Translations under genes and position numbers: made by a program
Source of the DNA: Pholiota molesta
Taxonomy: Eukaryota; Basidiomycota; Agaricomycetes; Agaricales; Strophariaceae
Reading direction: 5' to 3'
DNA length: 64,000 nt
Assembly: GCA_014925825.1 (NCBI GenBank)
Contig: JACGCK010000030.1
Coordinates: forward strand, 186,001 to 250,000
Notes under the pieces: generated by a model
What the model saw: the letters and a program-made list of their open reading frames with translations, nothing else
What the model was told of the DNA's origin: nothing
Database searches by the model: none
In this document: positions 1-11,370 of the stretch, piece after piece
Layout of the letters: every line of letters begins with the position of its first letter
Position numbering within the stretch: position 1 is the first letter of the stretch

Positions 1-61
1 CAATAGCAACAGCCAAGACAAAGTCATATTTGGGAAGGAAGGGCGAAAAATCTCAAGCCCA

Positions 62-862
62 TTACTGAGCGGCGGATGCAGAGTTGTCGGCATCAGCAGC
101 CACAACGTTGGCGGCATCAGCAGCCACAACATTGGCATTGGCATCCTCGGCCTGCTGAGCGACGACGGCTGGGGCATTGTTCTTGGATTCGTCGTCAGTT
201 TCATCATCGCTGATGGCGATGATTTCAAATTCGCGAGGCACACGGGAGGGCCCAGCCACACGGGAAGGCCCAGTCACACGGGAGGGCCCAGCTGCCATAC
301 GGGAGGGCCCAGCTTGGGTGGGCGTAGCCGGGGCATAGCGAGAGCGTGCCGCAGTGGTGTTGTTGCGTTTTTCATGGGGAAAAAAGGATTGAATGACCTG
401 ACGGCGCTCGAACGGGCCGTTATTTCCCGCAGGGGCTGGGCGATGGATAGGCTCAGAGCTGTTTGAGGTTTGGAATGTTGGTTAGCACACAGCGAGAATG
501 TGGAATAGAGGGCTGTGCGTACCGTTTAGGTTTCATCATTATAGCCGGGGGGGTTTCGGTCGTGTCGATCTCCAGTTCGGTCGTCTTCGTGGTCGTCTCA
601 AAGACGTAAAGGCCTACCAAGTGTTCAGCTCGTTTGAAAGAGGGAAATGTTGAGCGTCTTACCTTGGCCTGGTCTGCGGTGTTTGGCGAGGACGCGTCTT
701 CCCGTTACAAGGATGTTGCGCTGGTAGAAGGTATGAGTGTCCTCCGATGCCACACCTGCGAAAAGGGATCAGCGTTGAGTACACAGTGCGAAATACGTGC
801 TTACGGGCATCGCGAACTTGAGAGTCGTTAGAAGACAGTGAGGCGCTGCGAGAAGGAGGCAT
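62..862 (-). CDS. Hypothetical protein, 4 exons, 212 codons, with GPSR repeats and acidic tail
   Basis: I do not recognise the family. Four exons join in one continuous frame: 862-805, 755-663, 613-523 and 458-62, each bordered by GT and AG. The start at 862 is the first ATG of the open exon. The N-terminal half is basic and ordered (RVLAKHRRPGQ), and the middle is rich in Thr and Glu. Around residues 130-160 a short tandem repeat encodes AGPSR/TGPSR units four times. The C-terminus contains the acidic SDDETDDES motif and Ala/Asp/Asn low complexity. Disordered proteins of this kind are common in Agaricomycetes. It is divergent from the 1294-3924 gene, with about 430 bp between the two starts that could hold a shared promoter. 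The clean splice frame argues that it is a real gene. Function is unknown. Confidence 0.6.
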
Positions 863-1293
863 GTTGGCTACAGAACATGGGCTCACCTCGGGGCAGATTT
901 ATAGCAATCAGGCCAGATCTGAGATGCAGAACGAGGATTCGGTGAAGGTCGATGGTTGGTTGAGGTTGAAGGGTTGCCGCGTGACGGTGTTGTGACTCCA
1001 GCTGCTGTTGAGTGATTCGGCGCTAAGTCGGAGATCCCCGTGGTCCTCACAACCCTGCGTATGGGCCTTTGTGGACATCGGAATCAAGACCGTACTCAGC
1101 TACGTATCGACCTTCCTGCTACGACAAAAATTCACTGATCGGACCATCCAAGAAAGGCTTGCCGCCGAATTTACTTATGCACTCGCGCTCAGATTTTTCC
1201 GGAGTCCCGACGATCTTCAAGTGGCTACTGCTTGCTCGTTCCCAACTCCACCATCCTTGACCCAAGCTCTGATTTTTTTTGCAAACATAAACT
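862..1293. promoter_or_regulatory. Shared intergenic region between two divergent genes
   Basis: About 430 bp separate the ATG at 862 (minus) from the ATG at 1294 (plus). I see no convincing TATA box. The open stretches inside it (for example 1008-1292) lack codon structure. A bidirectional promoter is inferred only from gene orientation. Confidence 0.3.
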
Positions 1294-3924
1294 ATGGTCA
1301 ATCCTGGAGCGTTTCAGGGGACTCGAAAGGACTTTCTCACCGCTCAAATGGACCTCTACGCTGCAGCGGTGACTGGGAATCATGTTGCCGACACTGTAGC
1401 CGACATTCAGCGCCGCTACTTTAAGCGCTACCCAACTTCTTTAGAGCATAACGTGGAGCCCAGTGAGGAATGGCTGGCCCAAGTTGACGATAACGCCCCC
1501 GACGACGACTTACTCCCACCGGATGAGGCTCTGCTCGACAAAGAAACGTTTGATATTGCTGAAGCTGCCTACAACGAGCAGCTTAAGGCGCTGAAGTTCC
1601 GTAAAGAGGTGCCTACTTTTTCCTTTTATCTCGATGATTAAATGTCTTACCGTCTGACAGCAAATTTCTCGCCGCTTGATCTACCAACACGCAAAGGCCA
1701 ACAACCCCACAAGGCGTGTCGAACTTGGATGCGAGGATCCTATGGCGATTTTGCTCGCCAAATTAGCGGGCATTCCTATCAAGAAACCACGCCTCCGGAC
1801 TGCCTCGAACGTCTGGGGCCAACTACATCGGGAGATTGTTGACCCGATATACGACCAGCGTGTTAAGGACGAAAATGTCCCAGCCAACAAGCGCGCTGCC
1901 CTTCGAATGCGTGTCTACAAAGAAGGCTTCGAAGAGCTTACGCAGGATGAACGGAAGGAGTACGAGAGGAAGGCCATCGAGGAGCATACCGAGGCGGTGG
2001 CCACGATTGAGGAGGCGTTGAATGCCCCGCCGTCGCAGAGTCCGAATGACCGCCAGCGGTAGGCTGCTCCTCTTGTCTCATATATCTGTGTCGTCTGATC
2101 ATCTTCGTCAGGATACTGGGGGGTTTACCAAGTTTTATTCAGCCAATTTTAGATTTAATCACGGACCACACTGGTTGGAAAGCGACACTCCTTGTTGGAG
2201 GCCCAGAGCCTGCAGATCAAGGCCGGCTGAATGTGATGAGGTATGTCTTAAATTCAATGCCTCTTGACGATGTTCTTATCTGGAACTTAGCTTTCATTCG
2301 GGCGAAACTCCCGGGAATGTCAAGATGAATTTTGGGCGGTCGGAGAGACGCGCATACAAGGAATATGTAATGCCAGTCTTTGGTAATTTCCTAAAGAAAT
2401 GTTACAGTGAGTTTATGCTTCGTTTCTTTCAGGAGAGACCCATGCTAACTGCTTACAGCTGTCGAGGAATGCCGCGCAGCTGCCCTGTCAGATTCAACGA
2501 CGGTGTCCCTGGCTGAGGTACTTCGTGTCGCTGATGACGGCGAATTTAGCCTTGATTCGGCAGAGGGTTCTGTGGGCCTTGCTAGGATCGCTCGCACACC
2601 CAGTGGGGGCAGAGATTGCGGCGCCGCGCCTTCGACACCAGCGCCACCCACTATCCAAGAAATCACTAAAGGTGGACCGTCAATTCACCTGAGGAAAGTA
2701 CGTGCGCTGTCGCGGCCGGCAAGCGCCCTTTCGACACCAATGCCAAACGTACCATCGATTCCGGAATCCCCATTGCAGGTTGCATCTTCTGTTGCACCGA
2801 CGCACATTCTGCGGCCTCGCCCTGCTAATACCCTTTCGACGCCAACAGCAGATGCGCTGCCGAATCCAGAATCACCATCGCAGCGTCACGGTGCAGCAGC
2901 TGCGTTGTTTGAAGGAGCCCATCCCGCATCAAGTTGCCCTCCATCTCCAAACCTTTCAGTCGCATATTCTCGTGCATCGACCCCAGGTGCCTCCTCAGGC
3001 ACACATCGCGCATTACCTACGCAGGTGCCTTGCGCTTCACCTCCTCGAGATTTGACTCCAACGACGCCCACTCAAGCCTCTGCGCCGACCGTCAGCACCA
3101 CACCCGTTCTTCCACAACAACCTTTGCCTGCGCTGTCTACTTACTTTCCACCTGCTCCAGCACCTCCAACCTCCCCAATGTCGACCCTCGAGCCTCCGCG
3201 TATATTGCCAAAAGTCAACGCCCGTAAGCGCCGCCACTCTGATACTGCTGGTACAGCCGAAGTTAATGTAGGCTCCAACATCCGCAATGATGCGCCTAAA
3301 AAGCACGTCAAATCCACCCGTGCCCCACCACTTCCGGCTCCTACTGGCACGGCCGCGACAAGCCAAGCAGTTACGCCCGAAACACACGCCGATGAGGCCA
3401 CGATGGCCATCGTACCTACTACACCAGCGGAGCTTTCTGGAAGTCCCGAATGGTTTTTGAAGGCATACGAAATGCTCGTTTCGAAGGATCTCGGACCTGC
3501 GTGGCAGCAGCTCGTCAGAGCATGGGCACACTTCGAGAGGGCGGAATCCTATGAAGAGAAAGGCAAGCTGGGAACCGTTGGACGCCCCGCCTGTGTCGCC
3601 GCATGGATTGCTCGTGCACGATCGGCTACATACAAACCAAGTACAGAGCATCTGTCGGTCATTGAGAAGGCTTTCAAAACGTGGTGGGCAGGCTTGCAAC
3701 CTGAATGGCGGTCAAGCAATACGAGGCTGCTTCGAAAGCAGGCCGGCGGAAACCTTGAAAATCTGCGTCGACCGGGGAAAAATGGGTTGCTGAGTGTGTT
3801 GGCGGCCTTGTTCTTCTGGGGAGTGATTCTGAGTGCCGAGAACAACGGGATTGTGGCCCAACAACGCTGGAAGCTTTCTGTCGACGACGTCTTCTGGGTC
3901 ATCAGCAATCTTTCTCCCAAGTAA
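1294..3924 (+). CDS. Large Agaricomycete-expanded hypothetical protein (807 aa, 5 exons)
   Basis: Exons 1294-1608, 1661-2058, 2112-2240, 2291-2406 and 2459-3924 splice in one frame to 807 codons. The N-terminal third is charged and probably helical (residues 1-240; GFEELTQDERKEYERKAIEEH). A short conserved segment follows (LPSFIQPILDLITDHTGWKA). Residues about 330-600 are a Pro/Ser/Thr-rich disordered linker with a basic KARKRRHSD stretch. The last 150 residues carry the well-formed module with motifs RARSATYKP, KTWWAGLQPEWR, RRPGKNGLLSVLAALFFWG and DDVFWVISNL. From memory this C-terminal Trp-rich module occurs in many paralogues in mushroom genomes, without known function. No frame break was found, so the gene looks intact. 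Confidence 0.7.
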
Positions 3925-3969
3925 GCGCGGCGCGCAGCGGCCGCCCTTTTTCTGGCGCAGTGTCCTATG

Positions 3970-4235
3970 TTTCCCTATCTCTTCCTATCTGTTCCGGTCC
4001 TATATTATCTTATCTTATCGTTTTTACATAGTATCTTTCTTTTCGCGCTATCTTATCGATTATCTTATCTTATCGTTTCAGATCAACTTTTCGTTTTTTT
4101 GTGTTATCTTATCATTTCTATCTTATCATATCTTTATCTTTTAATAGCATACTTATCTATGCAATCACATGATGGTGCTGATTGTCTTGTCTTATCTGTG
4201 TCTTATCTTATCTCATTATCTTATTGTGAGAAGAT
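3970..4235. repeat. TTATC-rich low-complexity tract
   Basis: Immediately downstream of the 1294-3924 gene, about sixteen TTATC (GATAA on the other strand) pentamers are packed into roughly 240 bp in irregular tandem order, with T-rich spacers. It looks like a decayed pentanucleotide microsatellite, probably in the 3' flank. It also amounts to a dense cluster of GATA-type sites. Confidence 0.6.
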
Positions 4236-4372
4236 ATTGATGAGCACCACTAGAGAGGCTGATTGATCAGCAAAATATTCAAAGTCAGCTTAGAGGGGTG
4301 GCTGTGTAGGCGTAGTTGGCGGCCTGGATGCATAAGTCTTCCTGGGCAACTAGCAGGATTTCATGTAAGATA

Positions 4373-4768
4373 TTAACGGACAAGGCTGCAAGATATCCAT
4401 GGGCATTGGGAGCGGTCGTTTTGCATAAACACCATTTCAGACAGCATTTTTGCATTGGCTAAAGCCTTGACTACCTGTTCAACCAATCCTGGAGTCATAA
4501 CGCAGATAATAATGCATCGCATTGCTGGGAGAATGGTGCAATGTTCCGATTGGCAGATCTCAAGGAACGAGACCACATTCTCTTGAGTTGTGGATCTGCC
4601 CTCGACGTGTACGTATATTTCCTTGACTACAATTTGACGAAATATATGGCGTCTCGAGCCTGAGACCCAGTCACGCCCTATGAGGCTGGCAGCATAGAGG
4701 GTTTCAGCATCGTCGTGTAAGAAGTTGAGGATCTCTTCCAGAATCTCGATGGGCTTGGCGGTGAACAT
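4373..4768 (-). pseudogene. Truncated F-box protein
   Basis: The first 45 residues match an F-box as seen in Agaricomycete F-box proteins: a KPIEILEEILNFLHDD start, AASLIGRDWVSGSRRHIFRQI for helices 2-3, then a beta-rich stretch and the beginning of a leucine-rich region. The frame stops after 131 codons, whereas family members usually have 400-500. I found no downstream exon (below 4373) restoring the C-terminal repeats. It is either a remnant or an F-box-only fragment. F-box proteins recruit substrates to SCF ubiquitin ligases. Here any such role is doubtful. Confidence 0.6.
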
Positions 4769-5243
4769 AAAATTTGAGGGCGACCTTATGCTGCTTAGTT
4801 GTGGGAGTAAGTATCAAAATCATGGAATTATTGTCCATGAATGTAATTATAACAAGTCTGGTAGCTTTCCCCAAGAGGGTTTTGACGCATCCAGTACTGA
4901 TCATGATTACTCTCTCCATTTTCACCAACTCTCATTAAATCATTTTCATCTTATAATTATCTCTTCATACATTCTACATACCCGAACGGTCTATCGTGGT
5001 CAGTGCTTACCAGCCTTAGTCCCTTGTAGACATAGATAGATGTCACTTTGTAACATTTGTAACAAGCTATGGAGTGGCAAATTTCTATGGTATGTACAAG
5101 GTATCATTATGTATGTCAAGATGATGCCCCCATCATCAGCCACCATCATTAGGGCTAGCCCATTTCAAACATCAATGGCAGGTGTACGCGTGTGTCTTGG
5201 GCCTTGTGTGTCTAGTAAGTCTGAAGAACCCAAAGAAAGAAAT
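4769..5243. other. Intergenic, AT-rich, nothing recognised
   Basis: Short open stretches exist on both strands but none has splice-consistent extensions or a recognisable motif. Confidence 0.4.
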
Positions 5244-6183
5244 TCACTTGAGAATCACGCAAGCTGCCGGCGTCGTGAGTAGTTGTGAGTAGGCATGGAT
5301 CATTGGAGATGGTCCAGCAATGCTCCTTCGGCCAACATCCTCTGACGAATCGGTGCTGCAATCTGAATCTGATTCTGAAGCCTCATCGGCGCATAGGTCT
5401 GGAGAAAATTAAATTGGGTATCAGGGTGGCCGAAAAGATACCCTGAGTTCATGATCAATAACAAGGACATACCAACAACGCCAAGATGCCTCAACTTCAC
5501 AGGCGTAAGTTGTCCGTCATCGGAAAGTTCTGAAATTCACAAGCGAAACGTCAGTGCGGCACAAAAAACATCGTGTTATAATTAACGTACCATATCTGCC
5601 AAGTTGCCTAAAGGGCGTCTTCCATTTGGTTGGCGTGGCTTGTGGGGCAGGAACGGAGGAATCCTGCTTTATGACAGGCATGGCTTCCGGGCGTTGATGG
5701 CTCTTGGGCGCGAAGGTGGTCCCGACGGTGGGATTGAACCTCCAGGGAAGCGTATCCGTTGGCTTAAAGCTGAGGTCATAGTCATTCTAAAATGCATTTG
5801 ATCAGCTGGGACCGCAGGAACTGGGAAGGCTTACCTCGGCAGCATCAAGAAACCAAAGGGCATTGCTGTAATTCTCTGGACGATCCTTCTGTGGAGTTCT
5901 TTCAAGGCATCTGGAGAAACTGTAGCAGAATCGAGAGAATTCTGCAACTTGCCCTATGTCTGACGGTGATTGTTCACAGTGAAGGGCCTGATATTGAAAT
6001 GTGGATTGGACGGGTGTTCGTGTAAAACCAACGGAAACTTACAAGCTTTTCGCAAATTTGCCTCAGTATTTGAGTGTCCAAAGGTTTTGTGGATTCTTGG
6101 AAGAAAATGTTGTACAGATGGACCATAAATGGACGGAGGAGAACGAAGTGGTCGTTCACCGACATGGTGTCAGTGGAGTCCAA
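5244..6183 (-). pseudogene. Multi-exon hypothetical gene with one probable frameshift
   Basis: Exon 1 starts at 6183 (MDSTDTMSVNDHFVLLRPF) and ends in a consensus GTAAGT donor. The exon ending near 5836 reads RPENYSNALWFLDAAE and splices in phase to NDYDLSFKPTDTLPWRFNP and on to TKWKTPFRQLGRYG. Two further introns lead to an acidic Ser-rich C-terminus (DEASESDSD) ending with TGA at 5244-5246. Between about 5880 and 5905 two well-formed reading frames meet (SATVSPDALKEL in one, PQKDRPENY in the next). No intron reconciles them, so a 1-base indel is likely. Family unknown. It may be a recent pseudogene or a gene with a sequence error. Confidence 0.45.
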
Positions 6184-6189
6184 AGCGCC

Positions 6190-6963
6190 CTCTGCTGCTT
6201 TATAGTAAATCTCTCATTCCTCTAGAATTTTCCAGAAGAGTTAATGATGCAGGCCACCTGGACAATTGCTCAATGCTGATTTACGTATATTTGGCTATTT
6301 ATTCACATTTACCATTTAGATTCCTGAATGGTCTAACACCGCATATGAACCGATGATTTTTTGGATGATTTCGAACCAAATCTAAGTCCAAAGAAGACAT
6401 ACTTAAACTTATTGTATCAGTCATCCACACAATTTGTGACACACCGGCCTCCAGTTATGTATCATGTTCAGGCCATAGCTATAGCTGTAGCAAAGTGGTT
6501 AGGAGTCCCGTACGTGTCTTGTCCAAACAGAGAGCTGGGGCTGTGCCATTGGGTTAATATTCCCCAGCTGCACTGCCACGATATATATAGTAAAATTACT
6601 AATACTTGGCCATGGTGGGATTTCTAATTTACTCACGCGACCGATTTACACCGAAGCGACCAATGCACACCGATTTACACCGAATAAAATGCACGTGAGC
6701 TCACATGATATGACGCAAGGTGCGTTATCTCAAGTCACCTCACGTTTGTCCCACTCGCCCTCCTATGCCCACAGCACCTACGGCCGACAACGCGACGACG
6801 GCGCGAATGACAAACCGAACGACAATGCAGACAACAGCGGGGCCCGGGCACCATGATGACGATGGCGGCGACCATGTCAGCGGAGGCAGCGCGGTAAGTT
6901 CACCCCACCCCCATCCGTTCACCACTGACCCAAGTTACAGCGATAGTTGTCGCTGGGACCCGC
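6190..6963. other. Gene-free stretch left of the 904-bp hAT element
   Basis: No coding signal is convincing. Around 6630-6690 the motif CCGATTTACACCGA occurs twice. From 6720 the sequence becomes CpG-rich and resembles the stretch at 8130-8230 (both contain ATGCCCACAGCACC followed by CGACAACGCGA-like sequence), so the hAT element sits inside an older degenerate repeat. Confidence 0.4.
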
Positions 6964-6971
6964 GCCATATC

Positions 6972-7875
6972 TAGTGTTTGCAGGTCCGGTCCAGTCCGGT
7001 CTTTTGCCCATATTTGGCAAGACCGAGACCGAGACCGGTCCAGGGCAGTCTCAAGACTGCAAAAGACCGATAAAAACCGACATAGACCGGTTTACATCGG
7101 TCTTGGGCGGTTCAGCAACCGACAAAAACCGGTCTCAACCAGTCCTAGTAAAGACTGGTTGAGAACCGGTTGTAGACCGGTCTGAACCAGCATTTTAGGC
7201 TGGCTTTTACCTGTAGAAACCATTTAAATAGTAGAAATTAGACTACTTGAGCGCATTTGCCCATATCTCAATGAGTTTGTAACCAAATACTATGTGTAAG
7301 GGCTCATTAGATAGGTATTTTAATGTTTTACCTTGGCCCTGGTTTGCGAAAGGCTAGCTTACTTAACGAATGAAACGTTGGCAAAAGCGTCTTGTTAGTA
7401 GTCTAGTGATGTAGAAATCATCAATTTAATTATAACTCAGTCAGATATTGCTCAATTACTTAGCTCTAAAATGCAGCTGGTAGATACAAATGCCCTTCAT
7501 GTATGTGCAGGTTTGCGAAAGGTACGCGCGCTTAATGGTTGAAATGCGGGCAAAAGCGTTTATAAGCGCTCAAAATACTCAGTTGATCGTAAACTATTAA
7601 TATCTTTGTCAGTTCTTATGCTAAAAATATGATTTTGGCATTGTTCGAAAGGTTTATTAATGTTCTACTATGCTGCAAAAAATCTCGCAGAAAGACCGGT
7701 TGCAACCGGTCCTAACCGGTTTTTATCGGTCTTTTGATTTGGAGAATCAGGAAAGACCGTGGACCGGACCGCGGTTGCGGTCTTGATCGGTCCATTCTAT
7801 TTTCGGTCCACCGCGGTTATGGTCCGGTTTTTTTCCGGTCTTTTTCCGGTCTTGTAACCGGACCTGCAAACACTA
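6972..7875. mobile_element. Non-autonomous hAT element (904 bp) with perfect TIRs and 8-bp TSD
   Basis: The ends are perfect inverted repeats, TAGTGTTTGCAGGTCCGGT on each side. The element is bordered by an exact 8-bp duplication, GCCATATC, at 6964-6971 and 7876-7883. An 8-bp TSD and TA-G-TG ends are diagnostic of the hAT superfamily. The outer 200 bp on both sides are packed with ACCGGTC/GACCGGT motifs in both orientations, which look like subterminal transposase sites. The interior 500 bp are AT-rich and non-coding. Ends and subterminal motifs match those of the autonomous element at 25661-29758, so that transposase (or a relative) probably mobilises it. Confidence 0.93.
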
Positions 7876-7883
7876 GCCATATC

Positions 7884-9200
7884 GCCGTCCACGACCACCG
7901 CCCACGTCCGCGTTCACCTCCCTTCCCGCCCCCGCCTTCTCCTCTCACCGCTGCCACCCTCATCTTGCCGCGTGCCCCTCCCCTCCAACGAGGGATGTGG
8001 GCCGGCTGTCTGATTCACTGTGATGTCGGCGATGGCACCACCCGCCGCATCACTGCACATGCCTCATACTACACCAAGCCTGCACCCGCACCTACACATC
8101 CGCAGACTCGGCGGCGGTGAGGCGTCGCCCCCCATATGCCCACAGCACCCACGACCGTCAACGCGAATGATGACGTGAAAGACAACACGAACGACAACAG
8201 GGATGACGATGCAGACGACGATGCGGATGCGCGGCCATCTGCTCCAGTCCAGTGACTATGACGACGACGAATGAGCGCTGCTCATTCGTCTGCTTGTTCG
8301 TTGGCCGCCATCGCTTGCTCGGGCCCCTCACTGCGGCTATGAGGCTACGACGACGACGAACGAGCTGCTCATTCGTCTACCTGGCTGTCTCCGCAAGAGC
8401 GAGGTAAGTCCATCCTCCATCCGTTTACCTCACTGACTGGGAATTGCAGCAACATTTGGCGCTCCTAGCGCCTGCGCTACGTCGACAGCCACCTGCCATG
8501 TCCCTCATGAAGTCCCAACTACGGCTAACGAAGTGCACTTGCACCTACGGAAGCCAGTGACGAAAGAGCAGTGCTCGTTCGTCTACCTGGCCGCGGCCGT
8601 CTGCTTCAGCGCTACCCAACCGCTACGACCAACGAACGCTGTTCGGCGTTCTCTCGCCTGCTTGTTTGCTTGTTAGATGCCACCGCCGACAGCAAAGAAC
8701 GAGCATTTCCTGTTGTCAACCTATCCAACGCCACCATCAACACCGCGAGGCGCCTCCTCCGGTCCCATCCAGCGGCTACAAGGATGACGGACGAGCACTG
8801 CTCGTTTGTCTTCTTGTTCGTTGGCCACCACCACGGCCATCTGCTCCAGCACCCCTCCGGGCCCTCCCTTCGCTTCCACCCTCGACATCTAATTCATGAT
8901 GAATGAGCCCAGTGCTTGTGCATTGGCCTGTGCGTCGCCTGGAGGCTGGCTAGCGCCTCCCAACAGCTACAATAACGATGACAATATTAACAAGTCATTC
9001 GTCTATCAGCGCGACGCCGGCCTTCTCGCCTCCGCCACCCTGCTTGACCTGGGCCCGCCCTTCTCTAACCGTCGCAGCCATGCCATTTATCTCCACCCAC
9101 ATTTCCCAGTGCCCACTGAGATCGCCCGCGGCGGGCCACTTGTGTCGCTCCGCTGCCATGTATATATATATATTCTATTGTACATAGTATAGAAAAATAT
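7884..9200. repeat. CpG-rich degenerate repeat block
   Basis: Related units recur: a gacgacgacgaa run followed by a near-palindrome GAGC-(a/g)-CTGCTC and TTCGTCTACCTG-like sequence near 8270, 8352, 8557 and 8787; CGGCCATCTGCTCCAG near 8235 and 8837. The open frames over this block are low-complexity His/Pro/Arg translations and differ from unit to unit, so I call them non-coding. The transition:transversion pattern was not counted. Confidence 0.5.
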
Positions 9201-10235
9201 ATCAACTATCATATGCATATGGGTCGACATGAGGCATTCTAGTGCCTATTTATCCCTTCCGTTATGACAGCCTAAAGAAATTAGGCTACAAAAAAGACAA
9301 CACAAAAGACGAGTATTGCTATGTATCACTCGTGTTTACTAAAAACAATAAAGAGAATGTATGTAAAGACGAGTATTGCATGTGAAGCAGTGACCCACTA
9401 ACACAAGTAGTGCAGATAATATTTTTTATCGGAAGAAAGTAAGTTAGATGAATCTTTTCTAGCTTGGCCATGCTGTTTCCATCTGTATGACCTCAGAATC
9501 TTTTGGAGGTTCTTGCTAATCCGAAGTAAATCCCTTGTTACAGAGATTGAGGGCCATCATTATCTTGGAATAAATTGTCTTTAGTTCTTTTAACACTTTA
9601 GTTTTGCTATAATACTGCCATTATGGTTTTTATAATCAATATACATTCCTTTTATAATAATGGTAGAGCTCGAGGCGAGAGCCAGCCACCGCTAAGGGTG
9701 GTTTACCCTTCATTAGGCTGGCTATGTTATCTGCCCGGCTAACTCCAGGCAGATAACTTTGCGCTCGCTGAGTGATTTAAGCACCCATAACTCGCTTTTA
9801 TCGCTTCATATTCTGCATGTATACTATGTATGTAGTGCAGAATGAATCTGTCTGCTAGGAATTTACAGAGAGTCCGCACAAGGCGCGAAATTTGCAAATG
9901 GCAGATAACTATGGCCAAATGTTATCTGCCAATCACATGACATGGCGCGTCTCATCTTCCCAAATTCCTGCCCGACCGTCGAGATTTCGTAGTTTTGCAC
10001 ACCTCTCATCAACATTGTAGTGGCAAAAAAAATACATGCATGGATATATATTTAATATCTTTCACACAAAAAAAATTGAACATCTGAGAGTGACTTTTAC
10101 ATGTGTAATCCGCTCTTTTGTTTTCAGGGCTTCAGAAAAGTACTTGGTTTCGGTGCTATTTTTGGGAAAGCTCGGGATCTCCCTGGGTCAAACAACGCAC
10201 CACAGGGGCTCCAAACCTCCCTGTGGGAAACACGA
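9201..10235. other. AT-rich gene-free stretch with a possible small MITE
   Basis: No gene recognised. GTTATCTGCC and its complement GGCAGATAAC occur in opposite orientations at about 9725-9755 and 9900-9935, which suggests a short inverted-repeat element of about 250 bp. Clear TSDs were not found. Confidence 0.3.
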
Positions 10236-10239
10236 ATTT

Positions 10240-10424
10240 TCACCGAACAGTCACATGGCTCTCGTTGATTACTCTTGGACTTCTGCCAGTGCCAGCTTCT
10301 TCCTCACCGTGTATGAGCCTGTGCCTTCTTTGGATGTGCGCTATGCCTTCACGCGTCACTGCACTTTACATTTGCGGATACCTTTTACGCTGCACTTCAA
10401 GTTATAATGGTGGATCCAGCTAAT
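10240..10424 (+). repeat. Fragment of the dispersed mosaic repeat (copy a)
   Basis: Segments CTTCTGCCAG...CTTCCTCACCGTG, TTGCGGATACC and CTTCAAGTTA...CAGCTAATGGG also occur at 17070-17170, 34385-34440 and 38230-38660 (minus). Here TTGCGGATACC is joined directly to the CTTCAAGTT segment, so the copy is internally deleted. It ends where the flavocytochrome b2 pseudogene begins. Confidence 0.6.
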
Positions 10425-10512
10425 GGGCCGGGACAGTTGTTGGATTATTGTCCACAGTAGGTGACTTCGATCCACAGGCAACATATTTGGCTAATATCTT
10501 CATCGATTTCAT

Positions 10513-11370
10513 GGACAAGGTCTACGATGTTACGGAGTTCTTAGATGGTGAGCGATTGAACGCTACGATATCAACCGATAAAAAAACTGACATGTAACTC
10601 GTAGAGCACCCCGGAGGTAGCAAAATTATCCTCAAGTATGCAGGGACGGATGCAACGTACGCATACTTGTTCCGGCAACAGAGGTCAATTCACTAACCCT
10701 TTTTCTTGCAGGGAGGCCTATGAACCCATCCATCCAAAACAATCTTCCGATCCAGATACAGTAAGCGATTGAACACAATGGTCATTTCGAATCCTAAACA
10801 CGTGCTTAGCATCGGCGCCATCGACCCAAATACCGTCGTCAAAGTCGTCAAGGAAGTGACGGGAGAGGACAAGAGGCGCCAAGTACTGATGGATGCCAGA
10901 CCTCCGCTGGGTGAAATTTCAAACCTTTACGATTTCGAGGTAATGTTTGTTCAGCTGGTTGCTTAGGCGTTCGTTGATTAGGCTGTGGCGAAAGCTGTCC
11001 TTCCACCAAGCTTGGGCGTACTACTCTTCTACCTCCGACGACGAGATCACAATTTGCGAGAATCGTGCTGCGTACCAAAGGTGTTTTCCATCCTCATTGT
11101 TTTCTTAGGTATTTAGCTCATGAAACGAGCAGAGTTTGGTTCCGTCGTCGTGTCCTTCGCGACGTGACAACCGTAGATTGGTCAACAACTATCCTGGGAT
11201 GCAAATCTTCCCTGCCCGTGTACATTGTAGGACAGAACATCATTTCATTCTCGTGGTATTGACTAAATTTTCAGTCCGCGACAGCCCTCGGTAAACTGGG
11301 CCATCCAGATGGCGAACTCAACCTCACAAGAGCGGCCGGCAAGCATGGTGTGATTCAGATGGTGATCTCT
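10513..11370 (+). pseudogene. Flavocytochrome b2 (L-lactate dehydrogenase) pseudogene, 5' part
   Basis: Spliced exons read KVYDVTEFLD then EHPGGSKIILKYAG, the heme-binding HPGG core of a cytochrome b5 domain. They continue into the linker and the FMN-dependent alpha-hydroxy-acid dehydrogenase barrel: AWAYYSS, DDEIT, RRRVLRDVTTVDWSTTILG, SLPVYI, ATALGKLGHPDGELNLTRAA. The known enzyme oxidises L-lactate to pyruvate and passes electrons to cytochrome c in the mitochondrial intermembrane space. The first exons of the b5 domain are missing. Near 11008 the frame shifts by one base between AVAKAVL and AWAYYSS. Similarity stops at about 11370 in the middle of GVIQM and resumes at 15029. Identification is secure; the gene is dead. 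Confidence 0.88.

Noticed and set aside
3037..3699. 220-codon minus-strand open frame
   Set aside because: It lies opposite the last exon of the 807-aa gene, whose splice phase and codon use are coherent. The antisense frame is a shadow.
3970..4235. Telomeric repeat
   Set aside because: Fungal telomere repeats are usually TTAGGG; the TTATC tract is irregular and internal.
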